Part shown: piece after piece, positions 45,191-54,463 of the stretch
Layout of the letters: each line of letters opens with the position of its first letter
Position numbering within the stretch: position 1 is the stretch's first letter
The notes under the pieces: generated by a model
What the model was told of the DNA's origin: nothing
The model's input: the letters and a program-made list of their open reading frames with translations, nothing else
Databases searched by the model: none
Program-made: the position numbers and the translations under genes
From: Gemmatimonadota bacterium
GTDB lineage: Bacteria; Gemmatimonadota; Gemmatimonadetes; Gemmatimonadales; GWC2-71-9
Reading direction: 5' to 3'
Assembly: GCA_022710485.1 (NCBI GenBank)
Contig: JAKLGU010000012.1
Location: 1 to 59,728 of the forward strand
Length of the DNA stretch: 59,728 nucleotides

Positions 45191-45802
45191 ATGTCTGCCA
45201 CCTCGCTGGCCTACGTTCCCAGCTTCACCGCCCAGACCGACACCAACGACCTGATCGCCGCGCACTTGGCCGGCGACGAGCGCGCCTTCACCCGTCTCGT
45301 CACCCGCTACCAGCCCCGGCTCGTCAACTTCGTCACCCGGATGATCCAGGACCGCGAGCGCGCCGAGGACCTGGTGCAGGAGGCCTTCCTCCGGGTCTAT
45401 CGCCACCTCAATCGCTTCGACCCGAGCCGGAAGTTCTCCACCTGGGTCTATACCATCGCCTCCAACCTGGCGCGGAACGAGCTCCGCAACCGGAAGCGGA
45501 GCCCGCTCGTGCTCTACCAGACACTGGAGAGCACCAGCGACACCGGGGCCCCGATCGAGTTCGAGGACCCGGACAACCGCCCCGACGAGCTGTACCACCA
45601 GCGTCACCTGCGCGAACTGGTGGACGCCGCGGTGGACCGCCTCGGCGAGACCCACCGGAACGTCTTCGTCATGCGCGAACTCGAGGGGAAGAGCTACGAG
45701 GAGATCGCCGAGCTCACCCGCACCAACCTCGGCACGGTCAAGAGCCGGCTCAACCGGGCGCGGGCGGCGTTTGCGGAGGAGATTGGGCCGCACCTCAGCT
45801 AG
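45191..45802 (+). CDS. RNA polymerase sigma factor, sigma-70/ECF type
   Basis: A 203-residue sigma factor with region 2 (RAFTRLVTRYQPRLVNFVTRMIQDRERAEDLVQEAFLRVYRHLNRFDPSRKFSTWVYTIASNLARNELR) and region 4 (VDRLGETHRNVFVMRELEGKSYEEIAELTRTNLGTVKSRLNRARAAF). No region 3 or C-terminal sensor, as in ECF/RpoE-like factors. ATG 45191 is chosen because GGAG lies about nine bases upstream and the sequence MSATSLAYVPSF opens cleanly; ATGs at 45176 and 45182 are alternatives. No anti-sigma gene is adjacent. Confidence 0.88.
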   Translation: MSATSLAYVPSFTAQTDTNDLIAAHLAGDERAFTRLVTRYQPRLVNFVTRMIQDRERAEDLVQEAFLRVYRHLNRFDPSRKFSTWVYTIASNLARNELRNRKRSPLVLYQTLESTSDTGAPIEFEDPDNRPDELYHQRHLRELVDAAVDRLGETHRNVFVMRELEGKSYEEIAELTRTNLGTVKSRLNRARAAFAEEIGPHLS

Positions 45803-45811
45803 TCAGCGGGA

Positions 45812-45855
45812 AAGCGGGGAAGCGGGGAGGGGAAATCTTCCCCGCTTCCCCGCTT
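45812..45855. terminator. 17-bp perfect inverted repeat between sigma factor and holA (family C)
   Basis: Arms 45812-45828 and 45839-45855 pair perfectly over 17 bp around a 10-nt loop. They are built from GCGGGGAA microrepeats. Position just after the sigma-factor stop suggests a terminator formed by two opposing microrepeat copies; no U-tract follows. Confidence 0.55.
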
Positions 45856-45875
45856 CCCCGCCTATCTTTCCCGCA

Positions 45876-46934
45876 ATGCCCACCCACACCTACGGCACCT
45901 TCACCAAGGCCCTCGCGGCCGGGAAACTCGAGCCCGCCTACTACTTCCTGGGCGCCGAGAACGTGCTGAAGGACGAGGCGACCACCGCCCTCCTCGACAA
46001 GGTGCTCGACCCCGGGCTCCGCGACTTCAACCTCGACATTCGCTCCGCCCAGCAGCTCGAGCCCGAGGACGTCCTTTCGCTCTGCACCACCCTGCCGATG
46101 ATGGCCGACCGCCGCGTGGTGGTGGTCCGCGACGTCGAGGCGTGGAAGCGGAAGACTCGCGGCAAGAAGGCCGTCCTCGAATACCTCCAGAAGCCGATTC
46201 CCGAGACGCTGCTCGTCCTGGTGCAGGGCGCCGCCAGTGAGGCGAAGGACGACAAGCCCGACGCCGACCTCGCCAAGCACGCCTACACCATCGCCTTTGC
46301 CGAGCTCACCGTGGAGGAGGCGACCCGCTGGGTGGCCCGTGAGGCCAAGGGGATGGGCATCACCTTCGCCCCCGGCGCCGAAGCGCACCTCATGCGGACC
46401 GTCGGCACCGACCTCGGCGCCCTCCGCTCCGAACTCCAGAAGCTCCACGGCCTGGCCGACGAGGGCCCCGTCACCCTTGAGCGCTTGGGCGACATGGTCG
46501 GCGTGCGCCACGGCGAGACCCCCTACGACTGGCGGAACGCCGTCATGAACGGCGACACCGCCACCGCGCTCCGCCTCACCCCCGTTGTCCTCTCCCAGAC
46601 CGGCGTCACCGGCGTGCGCCTGGCCCAACTCCTCGGCACCGCCCTGGTGGCGACCGCGGCCACGCGCGCGCATTATGACAGGAAGGTTCGCGGCCGCTCC
46701 CTCAACACCGCGGTGTGGACCATGATCAAGACGGCCCGCCCCGCCGGCCTCGGCCAGTGGGGCGAAGAGGTCGAGAACTTCTGCCGCTGGGCGGAGCGCT
46801 GGACCCAGCCCCGGCTCCGCGCCGCCCTCAAGGCCACGCTCGACGCCGACCGCTCCAGCAAGAGCACCACGATCACCGACGATACGGGGATCGCCCAGGA
46901 ATTGGTCCTGAGGGTTGGGGTGAAGCAGGACTGA
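45876..46934 (+). CDS. holA: DNA polymerase III delta subunit
   Basis: A 352-residue clamp-loader subunit that opens the sliding clamp. MPTHTYGTFTKALAAGKLEPAYYFLGAENVLKDEATTALLDKVL is the typical N-terminus; ADRRVVVVRDVEAW and PETLLVLVQGAASEAK follow in the Walker-like fold, which lacks a functional P-loop as expected. The C-terminal collar domain has DPYDWRNAVMNGDTATAL-like helices. ATG 45876 follows TATCTT (45863-45868) by 7 bases, suggesting a near-leaderless start. A DEAA-type motif and length are standard. Confidence 0.88.
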   Translation: MPTHTYGTFTKALAAGKLEPAYYFLGAENVLKDEATTALLDKVLDPGLRDFNLDIRSAQQLEPEDVLSLCTTLPMMADRRVVVVRDVEAWKRKTRGKKAVLEYLQKPIPETLLVLVQGAASEAKDDKPDADLAKHAYTIAFAELTVEEATRWVAREAKGMGITFAPGAEAHLMRTVGTDLGALRSELQKLHGLADEGPVTLERLGDMVGVRHGETPYDWRNAVMNGDTATALRLTPVVLSQTGVTGVRLAQLLGTALVATAATRAHYDRKVRGRSLNTAVWTMIKTARPAGLGQWGEEVENFCRWAERWTQPRLRAALKATLDADRSSKSTTITDDTGIAQELVLRVGVKQD

Positions 46935-46954
46935 CTTGGACCACCGCCTGGCGT

Positions 46955-46996
46955 GCCCCCTCTCCACATGGTGGAGAGGGGGACAGGGGGTGAGGA
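46955..46996. repeat. Hairpin repeat family A, copy 3
   Basis: Gccccctctccac-atg-gtggagaggggg stem, then acagggggtgagg, starting about 20 bp after the holA stop. Confidence 0.75.
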
Positions 46997-46997
46997 C

Positions 46998-47035
46998 TTT
47001 CGTGTTTTCGTGTTTTCGTGTTTTCGTGGATTCAG
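46998..47035. repeat. Three-unit 8-mer array TTTTCGTG upstream of SPOR gene
   Basis: Three perfect TTTTCGTG units (47005-47028), preceded by a 7-base partial unit, then gattcag. The following GTG start is 22 bases after the last unit, with GGAG between. The same layout precedes the gene at 50553. Confidence 0.75.
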
Positions 47036-47049
47036 TATCGGGAGTAACC

Positions 47050-47865
47050 GTGAGATTCCTGTTGAGCCTGGCGTTGCTCATCGCCTGCGCCACTTCTGCG
47101 GCCCCTGCCCAAACCGACGCCCGGCTGAAGTCCGCCGTACAGCTGGCCGCTGAAGGGCTGCCCGACTCCGCCACCGCCATCGTGAACGGGCTCCTGGCCG
47201 TCACGCCGGTGAGCGATCCGCTCTACCCCGAGATCCTCTACACCCAGGGCTCGATCGCGCGCACCACCACCGAGATGCAGCGCGCCTTCCAGAAGGTGGC
47301 GGTGGAGTACCCCAACAGCCCCTGGGCCGACGACGCCCTGCTCCGGTTGGCGCAGATGGACTTTGCCGCGCGCAACTATGCCGGTACCGTGCGCGGCGTG
47401 GAGCAGATCCGTGGCAATGACCCCTCGAGCCCGCTGATTCCCGCCGCGGCCTATTGGGCGGCGCGCGCCGAGTTCGAGCAGGGGAGGACCGCCGAGGGGT
47501 GCGCCTGGATCACGCGCGGCCTGGCCAGCGAGAGCGCCGACGTCGAGGCGAAGAACCGCCTCGAGTTCCTCCAGGGCCGCTGCGTACCCGGTGCAAACGA
47601 CTCCGGCCCCCCTGCCCCGCTGCCCCCTGCCCAGCCAGCCGCAGGCTCCTGGGGCGTCCAAGTCGCCGCCGTCTCCTCGCAGGCCTCGGCCAACAGCGTC
47701 CTCGCCGACCTCAAGGCGATGGGGCTGAGCGGCACCGCGGTCCAGGAGAGCGGCAATCTGTACAAGGTCCGGGTGACGGGGCTGTCCTCGCGGGCCGCCG
47801 CCGATTCGGCGGTCGTCCGCATCAAGGCGAAGCTGGGCGGCAGCCCCTTCGTGCTGGCGCCCTAG
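47050..47865 (+). CDS. TPR protein with C-terminal SPOR domain
   Basis: A 271-residue exported protein with signal MRFLLSLALLIACATSAAPAQ. TPR/YbgF-like repeats (LKSAVQLAAEGLPDSATAIVNGLL; AFQKVAVEYPNSPWADDALLRLAQMDFAARNYAGTV) are followed by a Pro-rich linker (GPPAPLPPAQPAAG) and a SPOR domain (WGVQVAAVSSQASANSVLADLKAMGLSGTAVQESGNLYKVRVTGL), which binds denuded peptidoglycan at division sites. GTG 47050 has GGAG five bases upstream. The linker is encoded by a ccctgccccgctgccccc run like that at 34371. Confidence 0.85.
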   Translation: MRFLLSLALLIACATSAAPAQTDARLKSAVQLAAEGLPDSATAIVNGLLAVTPVSDPLYPEILYTQGSIARTTTEMQRAFQKVAVEYPNSPWADDALLRLAQMDFAARNYAGTVRGVEQIRGNDPSSPLIPAAAYWAARAEFEQGRTAEGCAWITRGLASESADVEAKNRLEFLQGRCVPGANDSGPPAPLPPAQPAAGSWGVQVAAVSSQASANSVLADLKAMGLSGTAVQESGNLYKVRVTGLSSRAAADSAVVRIKAKLGGSPFVLAP

Positions 47866-47874
47866 GACCCGCCC

Positions 47875-50484
47875 GTGGCCGATCCGCTCAACTCGCCGCT
47901 CATGCTGCAGTACCGCGACATCAAGTCGCGGCACCAGGACGCGATCCTGTTCTTCCGCATGGGCGACTTCTACGAGATGTTCTTCGACGACGCCGAACGC
48001 GCCGCCAAGCTGCTGAGCATCACGCTCACCAGCCGCGGCGACGGCATTCCGCTCGCCGGGGTGCCAGTCAAGGCGGCCGCCGAGTACCTGCGGCAACTCG
48101 TGGGCGCGGGGCTCCGCGTGGCCATTTGCGAGCAGGTCGAGGACCCGAAGCTGGCCAAGGGGATCGTCCGCCGCGAGGTGATCGAGACGATCACGCCGGG
48201 CGCGCTGCTGGAGGAAGGGTGGCTCGCAGGGGGGCGGAACAATTATCTGGTCGCAGTCGCTATGGGGGCGGGAACGCGGGGAAGCGGGGAAGCGGGTGTG
48301 GCTGCCGTCGATCTCTCGACCGGCGAGTTCCTACTGGAGACCCTGCCGACTGGGGCGCTCCCAGAGGCGCTGAGCCGGCTGGCGCCGGCGGAGGTGGCCC
48401 TTCCCGCCGACGCCGAGCTCGACCTCGACGACGGCGTCATGCGCACCGCGCGCGAGCGCTGGGAGTTCGACCCGGCACTGGCGCGCGAGGAGCTGGCGCG
48501 CCGCTTCAACCTCGCCTCCCTCGACGGCCTCGGCCTCGGCCCCGCGGACGACCCCGCCATCGGCGCCGCCGGCGCGCTCCTTCGCTACCTCTCCGAACTC
48601 CAGCCCGGCGGTCTCAAGCACCTCGCGCGCCCCACGGTGCGCCGCGCCGACGGCCATCTCTGGCTCGACGAGATGACCCGCCGCAACCTCGAGCTCGTCG
48701 AGCCGCTCCGCGCCGGCGCCCGCGGCGTCACCCTCCTCGAGACGATCGACGCCACCGTCACACCGATGGGCGCCCGGCTGCTTCGCGCCTGGCTCCTCAG
48801 TCCCCTCTCCGACGTGGCGCGCATCGAGGAACGGCTCGACGCCGTGGCCGCACTGGTGGACGACACCCGCGGCCGCGCGCGGCTCCGGGAGGCGCTGGAG
48901 GGAGTGCGCGACATCGAGCGGCTGGCCGGACGCGCCGCAGCCGGCCGCGCCACCCCCCGCGAGCTCGGCGCCCTGCGCGATTCCTTCCTCCGCCTCCCCG
49001 ATGTGCTCGAGGGGCTCCGCGGGCTGGCGCGGCGCGAGGGCAGCGCCGCGCTCGTGGCCACGGAATCGGCGTTCGACCTGCTCGCGGATCTGGGGCAACT
49101 CCTGGCCGGCGCGCTGGAGGAGCGGCCACCGGCCACCCTCGCCGAGGGCGGCGTCATCCGCCGCGGCTACGACGCCGAACTCGACGAAAGCCGGGACCTC
49201 CGCGACGGCGGCAAGCAGTACATCGCGGCGCTCCAGCAGCGGGAGCGGGAGCGCACCGGCATCCCCTCGCTCAAGGTGGGCTACAACAAGGTCTTCGGGT
49301 ATTACCTCGAGGTCACCCACGCGCACACTGGCCGGGTGCCGGCGGACTACGAGCGCCGCCAGACCCTCTCCGGCGCCGAGCGCTACGTCACCCCCGAGCT
49401 CAAGGAATACGAGAGCAAGGTGCTCTCCGCCGAGGAGCGGATGGGCTCGCGCGAGTCGGAGCTGGTGGCCGCGCTCCGCGACCGCGTCGGCGGCGACGTG
49501 GCCCGCATCCAGCGCACGGCGCAGCTGCTGGCCCGCCTCGACGTCTGGGCTGCGCTCGCCGAGCGGGCCGTGCACGGCCGGTACGTCCGGCCGCGCATCA
49601 CGTCGGGGTTCGCCCTGACGCTCACCGCCAGCCGGCACGCCGTCATCGAGCGGATGATGCCGCGCGAGGCCTTCATGCCGAACGACGTCCGCTTCAGCGA
49701 GGCGGAGCGGCTGCTCCTGGTGACGGGTCCCAACATGGCGGGCAAGAGCACCATCCTCCGGCAGATCGGGCTCTGCGTCGTGCTGGCGCAGATGGGGGCC
49801 TTCGTGCCCGCCGACGCCGCCGAGATCGGCGTGGTGGACCGCCTCTTCACCCGCGTCGGCGCCAGCGACAACCTGGCGCAGGGCCAGAGCACGTTCATGG
49901 TGGAAATGGCCGAGACCAGCGCCATCCTCCACAACGCCACCGCCGCCTCGCTGGTCCTGCTCGACGAGATCGGCCGCGGCACCAGCACCTACGACGGCGT
50001 GGCCATCGCCTGGGCGGTGAGCGAGCACCTCCACGACCGGGTCGGCTGCAAAACGATGTTCGCCACCCACTACCACGAGCTGATGCAGCTGCCCGAGCGG
50101 CTGGCCCACGCCCGGAACCTCAACGTGGCCGTGCGGGAAACCGGGGAAACGGTAGTATTTCTCCATCGGCTCGAAGCCGGCGGCACCGACCGCTCGTACG
50201 GAGTCCACGTGGCGCAACTCGCCGGCCTGCCCGACGCCGTCGTGGCGCGCGCCCGTGCCGTGCTCGGCACGCTGGAAGGGACGCACCGCGTCGTGCCAGG
50301 CGCGCCGCCGGCCGCCCCCGACCCGACGCAGCTCCCGCTCTTCGGCGAGGCCGCGCCCCACCCGGCGCTCGAGGCGCTCCGCGCGCTCGACGTGTCGAAC
50401 ATGACGCCGCTCGAGGCGTTGAACCGGCTGGCGGAGTTGCAGGGCAAGGCGGGCAAGCGGGGAAGCGGGAAAGCGGGACAGTAG
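47875..50484 (+). CDS. mutS: DNA mismatch repair protein MutS
   Basis: An 869-residue mismatch-recognition ATPase. The N-terminal mismatch domain opens LMLQYRDIKSRHQDAILFFRMGDFYEMFFDDA (Phe-x-Glu wedge). The ATPase has Walker A GPNMAGKST, DEIGRGTSTYDG and THYHEL. Two microrepeat insertions are translated: GAGTRGSGEAG (about residues 125-135), just before the conserved DLSTGEF, and GKAGKRGSGKAG at the very C-terminus. GTG 47875 is 9 bp after the SPOR gene. MutS would work with MutL, which is not in this window. Confidence 0.95.
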   Translation: MADPLNSPLMLQYRDIKSRHQDAILFFRMGDFYEMFFDDAERAAKLLSITLTSRGDGIPLAGVPVKAAAEYLRQLVGAGLRVAICEQVEDPKLAKGIVRREVIETITPGALLEEGWLAGGRNNYLVAVAMGAGTRGSGEAGVAAVDLSTGEFLLETLPTGALPEALSRLAPAEVALPADAELDLDDGVMRTARERWEFDPALAREELARRFNLASLDGLGLGPADDPAIGAAGALLRYLSELQPGGLKHLARPTVRRADGHLWLDEMTRRNLELVEPLRAGARGVTLLETIDATVTPMGARLLRAWLLSPLSDVARIEERLDAVAALVDDTRGRARLREALEGVRDIERLAGRAAAGRATPRELGALRDSFLRLPDVLEGLRGLARREGSAALVATESAFDLLADLGQLLAGALEERPPATLAEGGVIRRGYDAELDESRDLRDGGKQYIAALQQRERERTGIPSLKVGYNKVFGYYLEVTHAHTGRVPADYERRQTLSGAERYVTPELKEYESKVLSAEERMGSRESELVAALRDRVGGDVARIQRTAQLLARLDVWAALAERAVHGRYVRPRITSGFALTLTASRHAVIERMMPREAFMPNDVRFSEAERLLLVTGPNMAGKSTILRQIGLCVVLAQMGAFVPADAAEIGVVDRLFTRVGASDNLAQGQSTFMVEMAETSAILHNATAASLVLLDEIGRGTSTYDGVAIAWAVSEHLHDRVGCKTMFATHYHELMQLPERLAHARNLNVAVRETGETVVFLHRLEAGGTDRSYGVHVAQLAGLPDAVVARARAVLGTLEGTHRVVPGAPPAAPDPTQLPLFGEAAPHPALEALRALDVSNMTPLEALNRLAELQGKAGKRGSGKAGQ
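48264..48298. repeat. GCGGGGAA microrepeat (family C) inside mutS
   Basis: Tandem gcggggaa units in frame encode GTRGSGEAG between conserved NNYLVAV and DLSTGEF, where other MutS proteins have a short loop. Confidence 0.75.
50447..50483. repeat. GCGGGGAA microrepeat (family C) at the mutS 3' end
   Basis: Units gggcaagcggggaagcgg encode the last residues GKAGKRGSGKAGQ of MutS. Confidence 0.7.
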
Positions 50485-50507
50485 GGGCGCACCGCGGTGC
50501 ACCCGCC

Positions 50508-50538
50508 ATTTCGTGGTTTCGTGCTTTCGTGAATCCAG
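50508..50538. repeat. Three-unit 8-mer array NTTTCGTG upstream of TonB-like gene
   Basis: Units atttcgtg, gtttcgtg, ctttcgtg (50508-50531) are followed by aatccag; the ATG is 21 bases after the array, with GGAG between. It mirrors 46998-47035. Confidence 0.75.
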
Positions 50539-50552
50539 TTCCTGGAGCGTTG

Positions 50553-50966
50553 ATGCATCGAGTCACTGTGCTGGCCGTCGCGTTGCTCGTCCTCGCCTGC
50601 CAGAAGGACCAGGGCGCCATCATCAAGCTGCCGGAGGGCACGCCGCCGCCGGTGGACCAGCCGCGCGACCTCCCGCCGGTGGCGCTCAACGCCCAGACCC
50701 CGGTGGAGTACCCGCCGGCGCTCTTCGACCAGGGCATCGAGGGCACCGTGATCCTCCGGCTCTACGCCGACACCGCCGGCGCCCTGGTCAACGACTCGAC
50801 GCGCGTGCAGGAGTCGAGCGGATTCCCGGCGCTCGATTCGGCGGCGGTGGCGGCCGCGCCGAACCTGCGCTTCGCGCCAGCGCGCCATGACGGCAAGCCG
50901 GTGGCCGCGTCGTTCCTGCAGCCGATCTATTTCCGCCATCCCGGTGTCGGAGGGACCACGCCGTGA
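50553..50966 (+). CDS. TonB C-terminal-like lipoprotein
   Basis: A 137-residue protein. Signal MHRVTVLAVALLVLAC with lipobox Cys (LVLAC), a short linker, and a TonB-type C-terminal domain (TPVEYPPALFDQGIEGTVILRLYADTAGALVNDSTRVQESSGFPALDSAAVAAAPNLRFAPARHDGKPV). No TonB membrane anchor is present, so it is not a classical TonB; it may sit in the periplasm or outer membrane as an energy-transfer adaptor or scaffold. GGAG precedes the ATG. GTGA overlap with the next gene. Confidence 0.82.
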   Translation: MHRVTVLAVALLVLACQKDQGAIIKLPEGTPPPVDQPRDLPPVALNAQTPVEYPPALFDQGIEGTVILRLYADTAGALVNDSTRVQESSGFPALDSAAVAAAPNLRFAPARHDGKPVAASFLQPIYFRHPGVGGTTP

Positions 50967-52351
50967 CGCACCCGCACCTCACGCCCTACGACAACGTCCT
51001 CGACACCATCGGCTGGACCCCGCTCATCCGGCTGGGACGGGTGGGCGCCGGCGTCCGCACCCCGGTGTACGGCAAGGCGGAATACGCCAACCCCGGCGGG
51101 TCGGTCAAGGACCGGATCGGGCTCGCCATCATCGAGGACGCCGAACTCCGGGGCGAGCTCAAACCCGGCGGCACCATCGTCGAAGGTACCAGCGGCAACA
51201 CCGGCGTCGGGCTCGCGGTGGCGGCGGCGCTGAAGGGGTACCGCTGCATCTTCACGATGCCCGACAAGATGTCGCAGGAAAAGGTGCGGCTCCTCAAGGC
51301 GTACGGCGCGGAGGTGGTGATCACGCCGACCGCCGTGCCGCCCGACCACCCCGACAACTACGTCATGAAGGCCAAGCAAATCGTCAAGGACACACCGGGC
51401 GCCGTGCTGGCCAACCAGTTCTACAACCCGGTCAACCCCGAGGCGCACTACCGCACCACCGGGCCCGAGATCTGGGAACAGACCGGCGGGCGGGTCACGC
51501 ACTTCGTCGCCGGCGCCGGCACCGGCGGGACGGTGAGCGGCGCCGGGAAGTACCTCAAGGAGAAGAACCCGAAGGTCCGCGTCATCGCCGGCGACCCGGT
51601 GGGCTCGCTCTACTCCGGCTGGGCCAAGACGCGCACCATGGGCGAGGGGGCGCCGTACAAGGTCGAGGGGATCGGCGGCGACAAGATCCCGACCACCATC
51701 CTCCTCGAGCACATCGACGAGTTCCGCCAGCTCGGCGACCGGGAGTCCATGGCCATGGCGCGGCGCCTGGCGCGCGAAGAGGGCATGCTGGTGGGCGGGT
51801 CTGCCGGGCTCAACGTGGCCCTGGCGCTCCAGGTGGCGCGCGAGGTGGACGACCCCGACGCCTGCGTCGTCACGATCCTCTGCGACACCGGGGAGCGTTA
51901 CCTCAGCAAGCTCTTCAACGACGAATGGATGCAGGAGAACCAGCTCCTCGAAGTCCCGCGCGTCACCGTGGCCGAGCTCCTGGCCCGGCGGCAGGGAAAC
52001 CATCCCGCCTTGGTGAGCTTGGCCCCCGCGGCGCAAGTGCGGCAGGCGCTCGGCCTGATGAGCACCTGGGGCGTGAGCCAGATTCCGGTGCTGGAGGACG
52101 GCCGCTCGATCGGCACCCTCACCGAGGGCACCCTGATGACCCGCGCGCTGGCGCAGCCGGCGCTCCTCGACCGCCCGGTGCGCGAGGTGATGGAGGCCTC
52201 GCTCCCGGTGGTGGACGCGAGCTTCGCCTCCGACCGGCTGGCCCCGATGCTCACCCGCGAGCTTCCCGCCGCTCTGGTCGAGCAAAACGGCAAGCTGATC
52301 GGCATCGTCAGCCGGTACGACGTGCTGCGCGAAATGATCGGAGCGCGCTAG
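50963..52351 (+). CDS. Cystathionine beta-synthase (PLP domain plus CBS pair)
   Basis: A 462-residue PLP enzyme condensing serine and homocysteine to cystathionine in reverse transsulfuration. The PLP Lys is in NPGGSVKDRIG (about residue 50), the phosphate loop in EGTSGNTGVGLA, and GAGTGGTVSGAGK completes the cofactor site. CysK-like features extend to about residue 320. The C-terminal 130 residues form a CBS domain pair (ALGLMSTWGVSQIPVLEDGRSIGTL; EVMEASLPVVDASFA) that may bind adenosyl ligands for control. GTG overlaps the upstream TGA. Confidence 0.9.
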   Translation: MTHPHLTPYDNVLDTIGWTPLIRLGRVGAGVRTPVYGKAEYANPGGSVKDRIGLAIIEDAELRGELKPGGTIVEGTSGNTGVGLAVAAALKGYRCIFTMPDKMSQEKVRLLKAYGAEVVITPTAVPPDHPDNYVMKAKQIVKDTPGAVLANQFYNPVNPEAHYRTTGPEIWEQTGGRVTHFVAGAGTGGTVSGAGKYLKEKNPKVRVIAGDPVGSLYSGWAKTRTMGEGAPYKVEGIGGDKIPTTILLEHIDEFRQLGDRESMAMARRLAREEGMLVGGSAGLNVALALQVAREVDDPDACVVTILCDTGERYLSKLFNDEWMQENQLLEVPRVTVAELLARRQGNHPALVSLAPAAQVRQALGLMSTWGVSQIPVLEDGRSIGTLTEGTLMTRALAQPALLDRPVREVMEASLPVVDASFASDRLAPMLTRELPAALVEQNGKLIGIVSRYDVLREMIGAR

Positions 52352-52354
52352 GAC

Positions 52355-53522
<1,168 letters not shown>

Positions 53523-53523
53523 C

Positions 53524-54354
53524 ATGAGCATCTACGGCCTTCCGCGTCCCACCCCGTGGGTCTGGCGACTCATCATCGCCAACGCGGTCGTGTTGCTCCT
53601 GCTCACCGCCCTGCTGCCGGCGCTGGTGCCCTCCCTAGTGTTTCAACCGGACGTCGTCTACGCGTTCCGGCACCCCTGGACCTTTCTCAGCTACATGTTC
53701 GTCCACGCGGGCCTCTGGCACCTCGTGTTCAACATGCTCATCCTGTATTCGCTGGGGACGCGGGTCGAGGAGCGGATGGGCAGCAAGACCTTCATCCTCT
53801 TCTACCTCTACTGCGGCCTCGGCGGGGCGCTCTTTTCCCTGGGACTCGCCGCCCTCCAGCCCGGCGCCGTCGCCGGAGCCTCGGCCGCCGTCCTCGGCGT
53901 GGCGGTGGCATACGCCGTCTTCTGGCCCGATGCCGAGCTGATGGTGTTCCCCCTCCCCTGGCCCATCCGGGCGCGGACCCTCGTCATCGCTCTATTGGCC
54001 CTCGACGTGGTGTTCGGGCTCCTCAATCGGGGCGACGGCGTGGCGCACATCGCCCATCTGGGCGGCGCCGCCTTCGGGTTCCTCTTCTTCCGCCTCCAGT
54101 TGCTCGCTGGGCCGACCCGCTCGGCGCGCCCCCGCGTGGCGGAGCGCCCAGTGATGGTGCCGTCGGGTACCCGCAAGGCGGAGCAGGCCGACACGCCGGT
54201 GCCCCGGCCGCGGCGGCGCATGGAACAGGAACAGGATTTCATCACCGTCGAGACCGATCGGCTGCTCGACAAGATCAGCCGCCAGGGAATCGCCAGCCTC
54301 ACGCCGGCGGAGCGCAAGTTCCTCGACGAGGTCTCGAAGCGAAAGCGGCACTAG
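53524..54354 (+). CDS. Rhomboid-family intramembrane serine protease
   Basis: A 276-residue membrane protein with six helices. The catalytic dyad appears as GASA (Ser near residue 118) and HLGG (His near 179); HAGLWHLVFNMLILYSLG is the conserved second-helix motif. The last 75 residues are soluble, charged and include SRQGIASLTPAERKFLDEVSKRKRH, a tail common in this group. It cleaves transmembrane substrates. ATG 53524 overlaps nothing and begins MSIYGLPRPTPW. Part of the holA-to-rhomboid same-strand cluster. Confidence 0.9.
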   Translation: MSIYGLPRPTPWVWRLIIANAVVLLLLTALLPALVPSLVFQPDVVYAFRHPWTFLSYMFVHAGLWHLVFNMLILYSLGTRVEERMGSKTFILFYLYCGLGGALFSLGLAALQPGAVAGASAAVLGVAVAYAVFWPDAELMVFPLPWPIRARTLVIALLALDVVFGLLNRGDGVAHIAHLGGAAFGFLFFRLQLLAGPTRSARPRVAERPVMVPSGTRKAEQADTPVPRPRRRMEQEQDFITVETDRLLDKISRQGIASLTPAERKFLDEVSKRKRH

Positions 54355-54379
54355 CGCGCCTGCGCTTGACATTGCGCGG

Positions 54380-54414
54380 CGCTTCCCTCCCCGCTTCCCC
54401 GCGTTCCCGTCGTT
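54380..54414. repeat. GCGGGGAA microrepeat (family C)
   Basis: Gcttccctccccgcttcccc units in the gap after the rhomboid gene. Confidence 0.55.
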
Positions 54415-54429
54415 TCGTTGTCAACCCAC

Positions 54430-54458
54430 TTGCATCGCGCGCCAATGTTTCCTATTCT
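54430..54458 (+). promoter_or_regulatory. Candidate leaderless promoter for the DUF2268-like gene
   Basis: TTGCAT (54430-54435), a 17-bp spacer and TATTCT (54453-54458) end 5 bases before the GTG, so the start codon would be at or near +1. Same architecture as upstream of upp and holA. Confidence 0.5.
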
Positions 54459-54463
54459 GGCGC

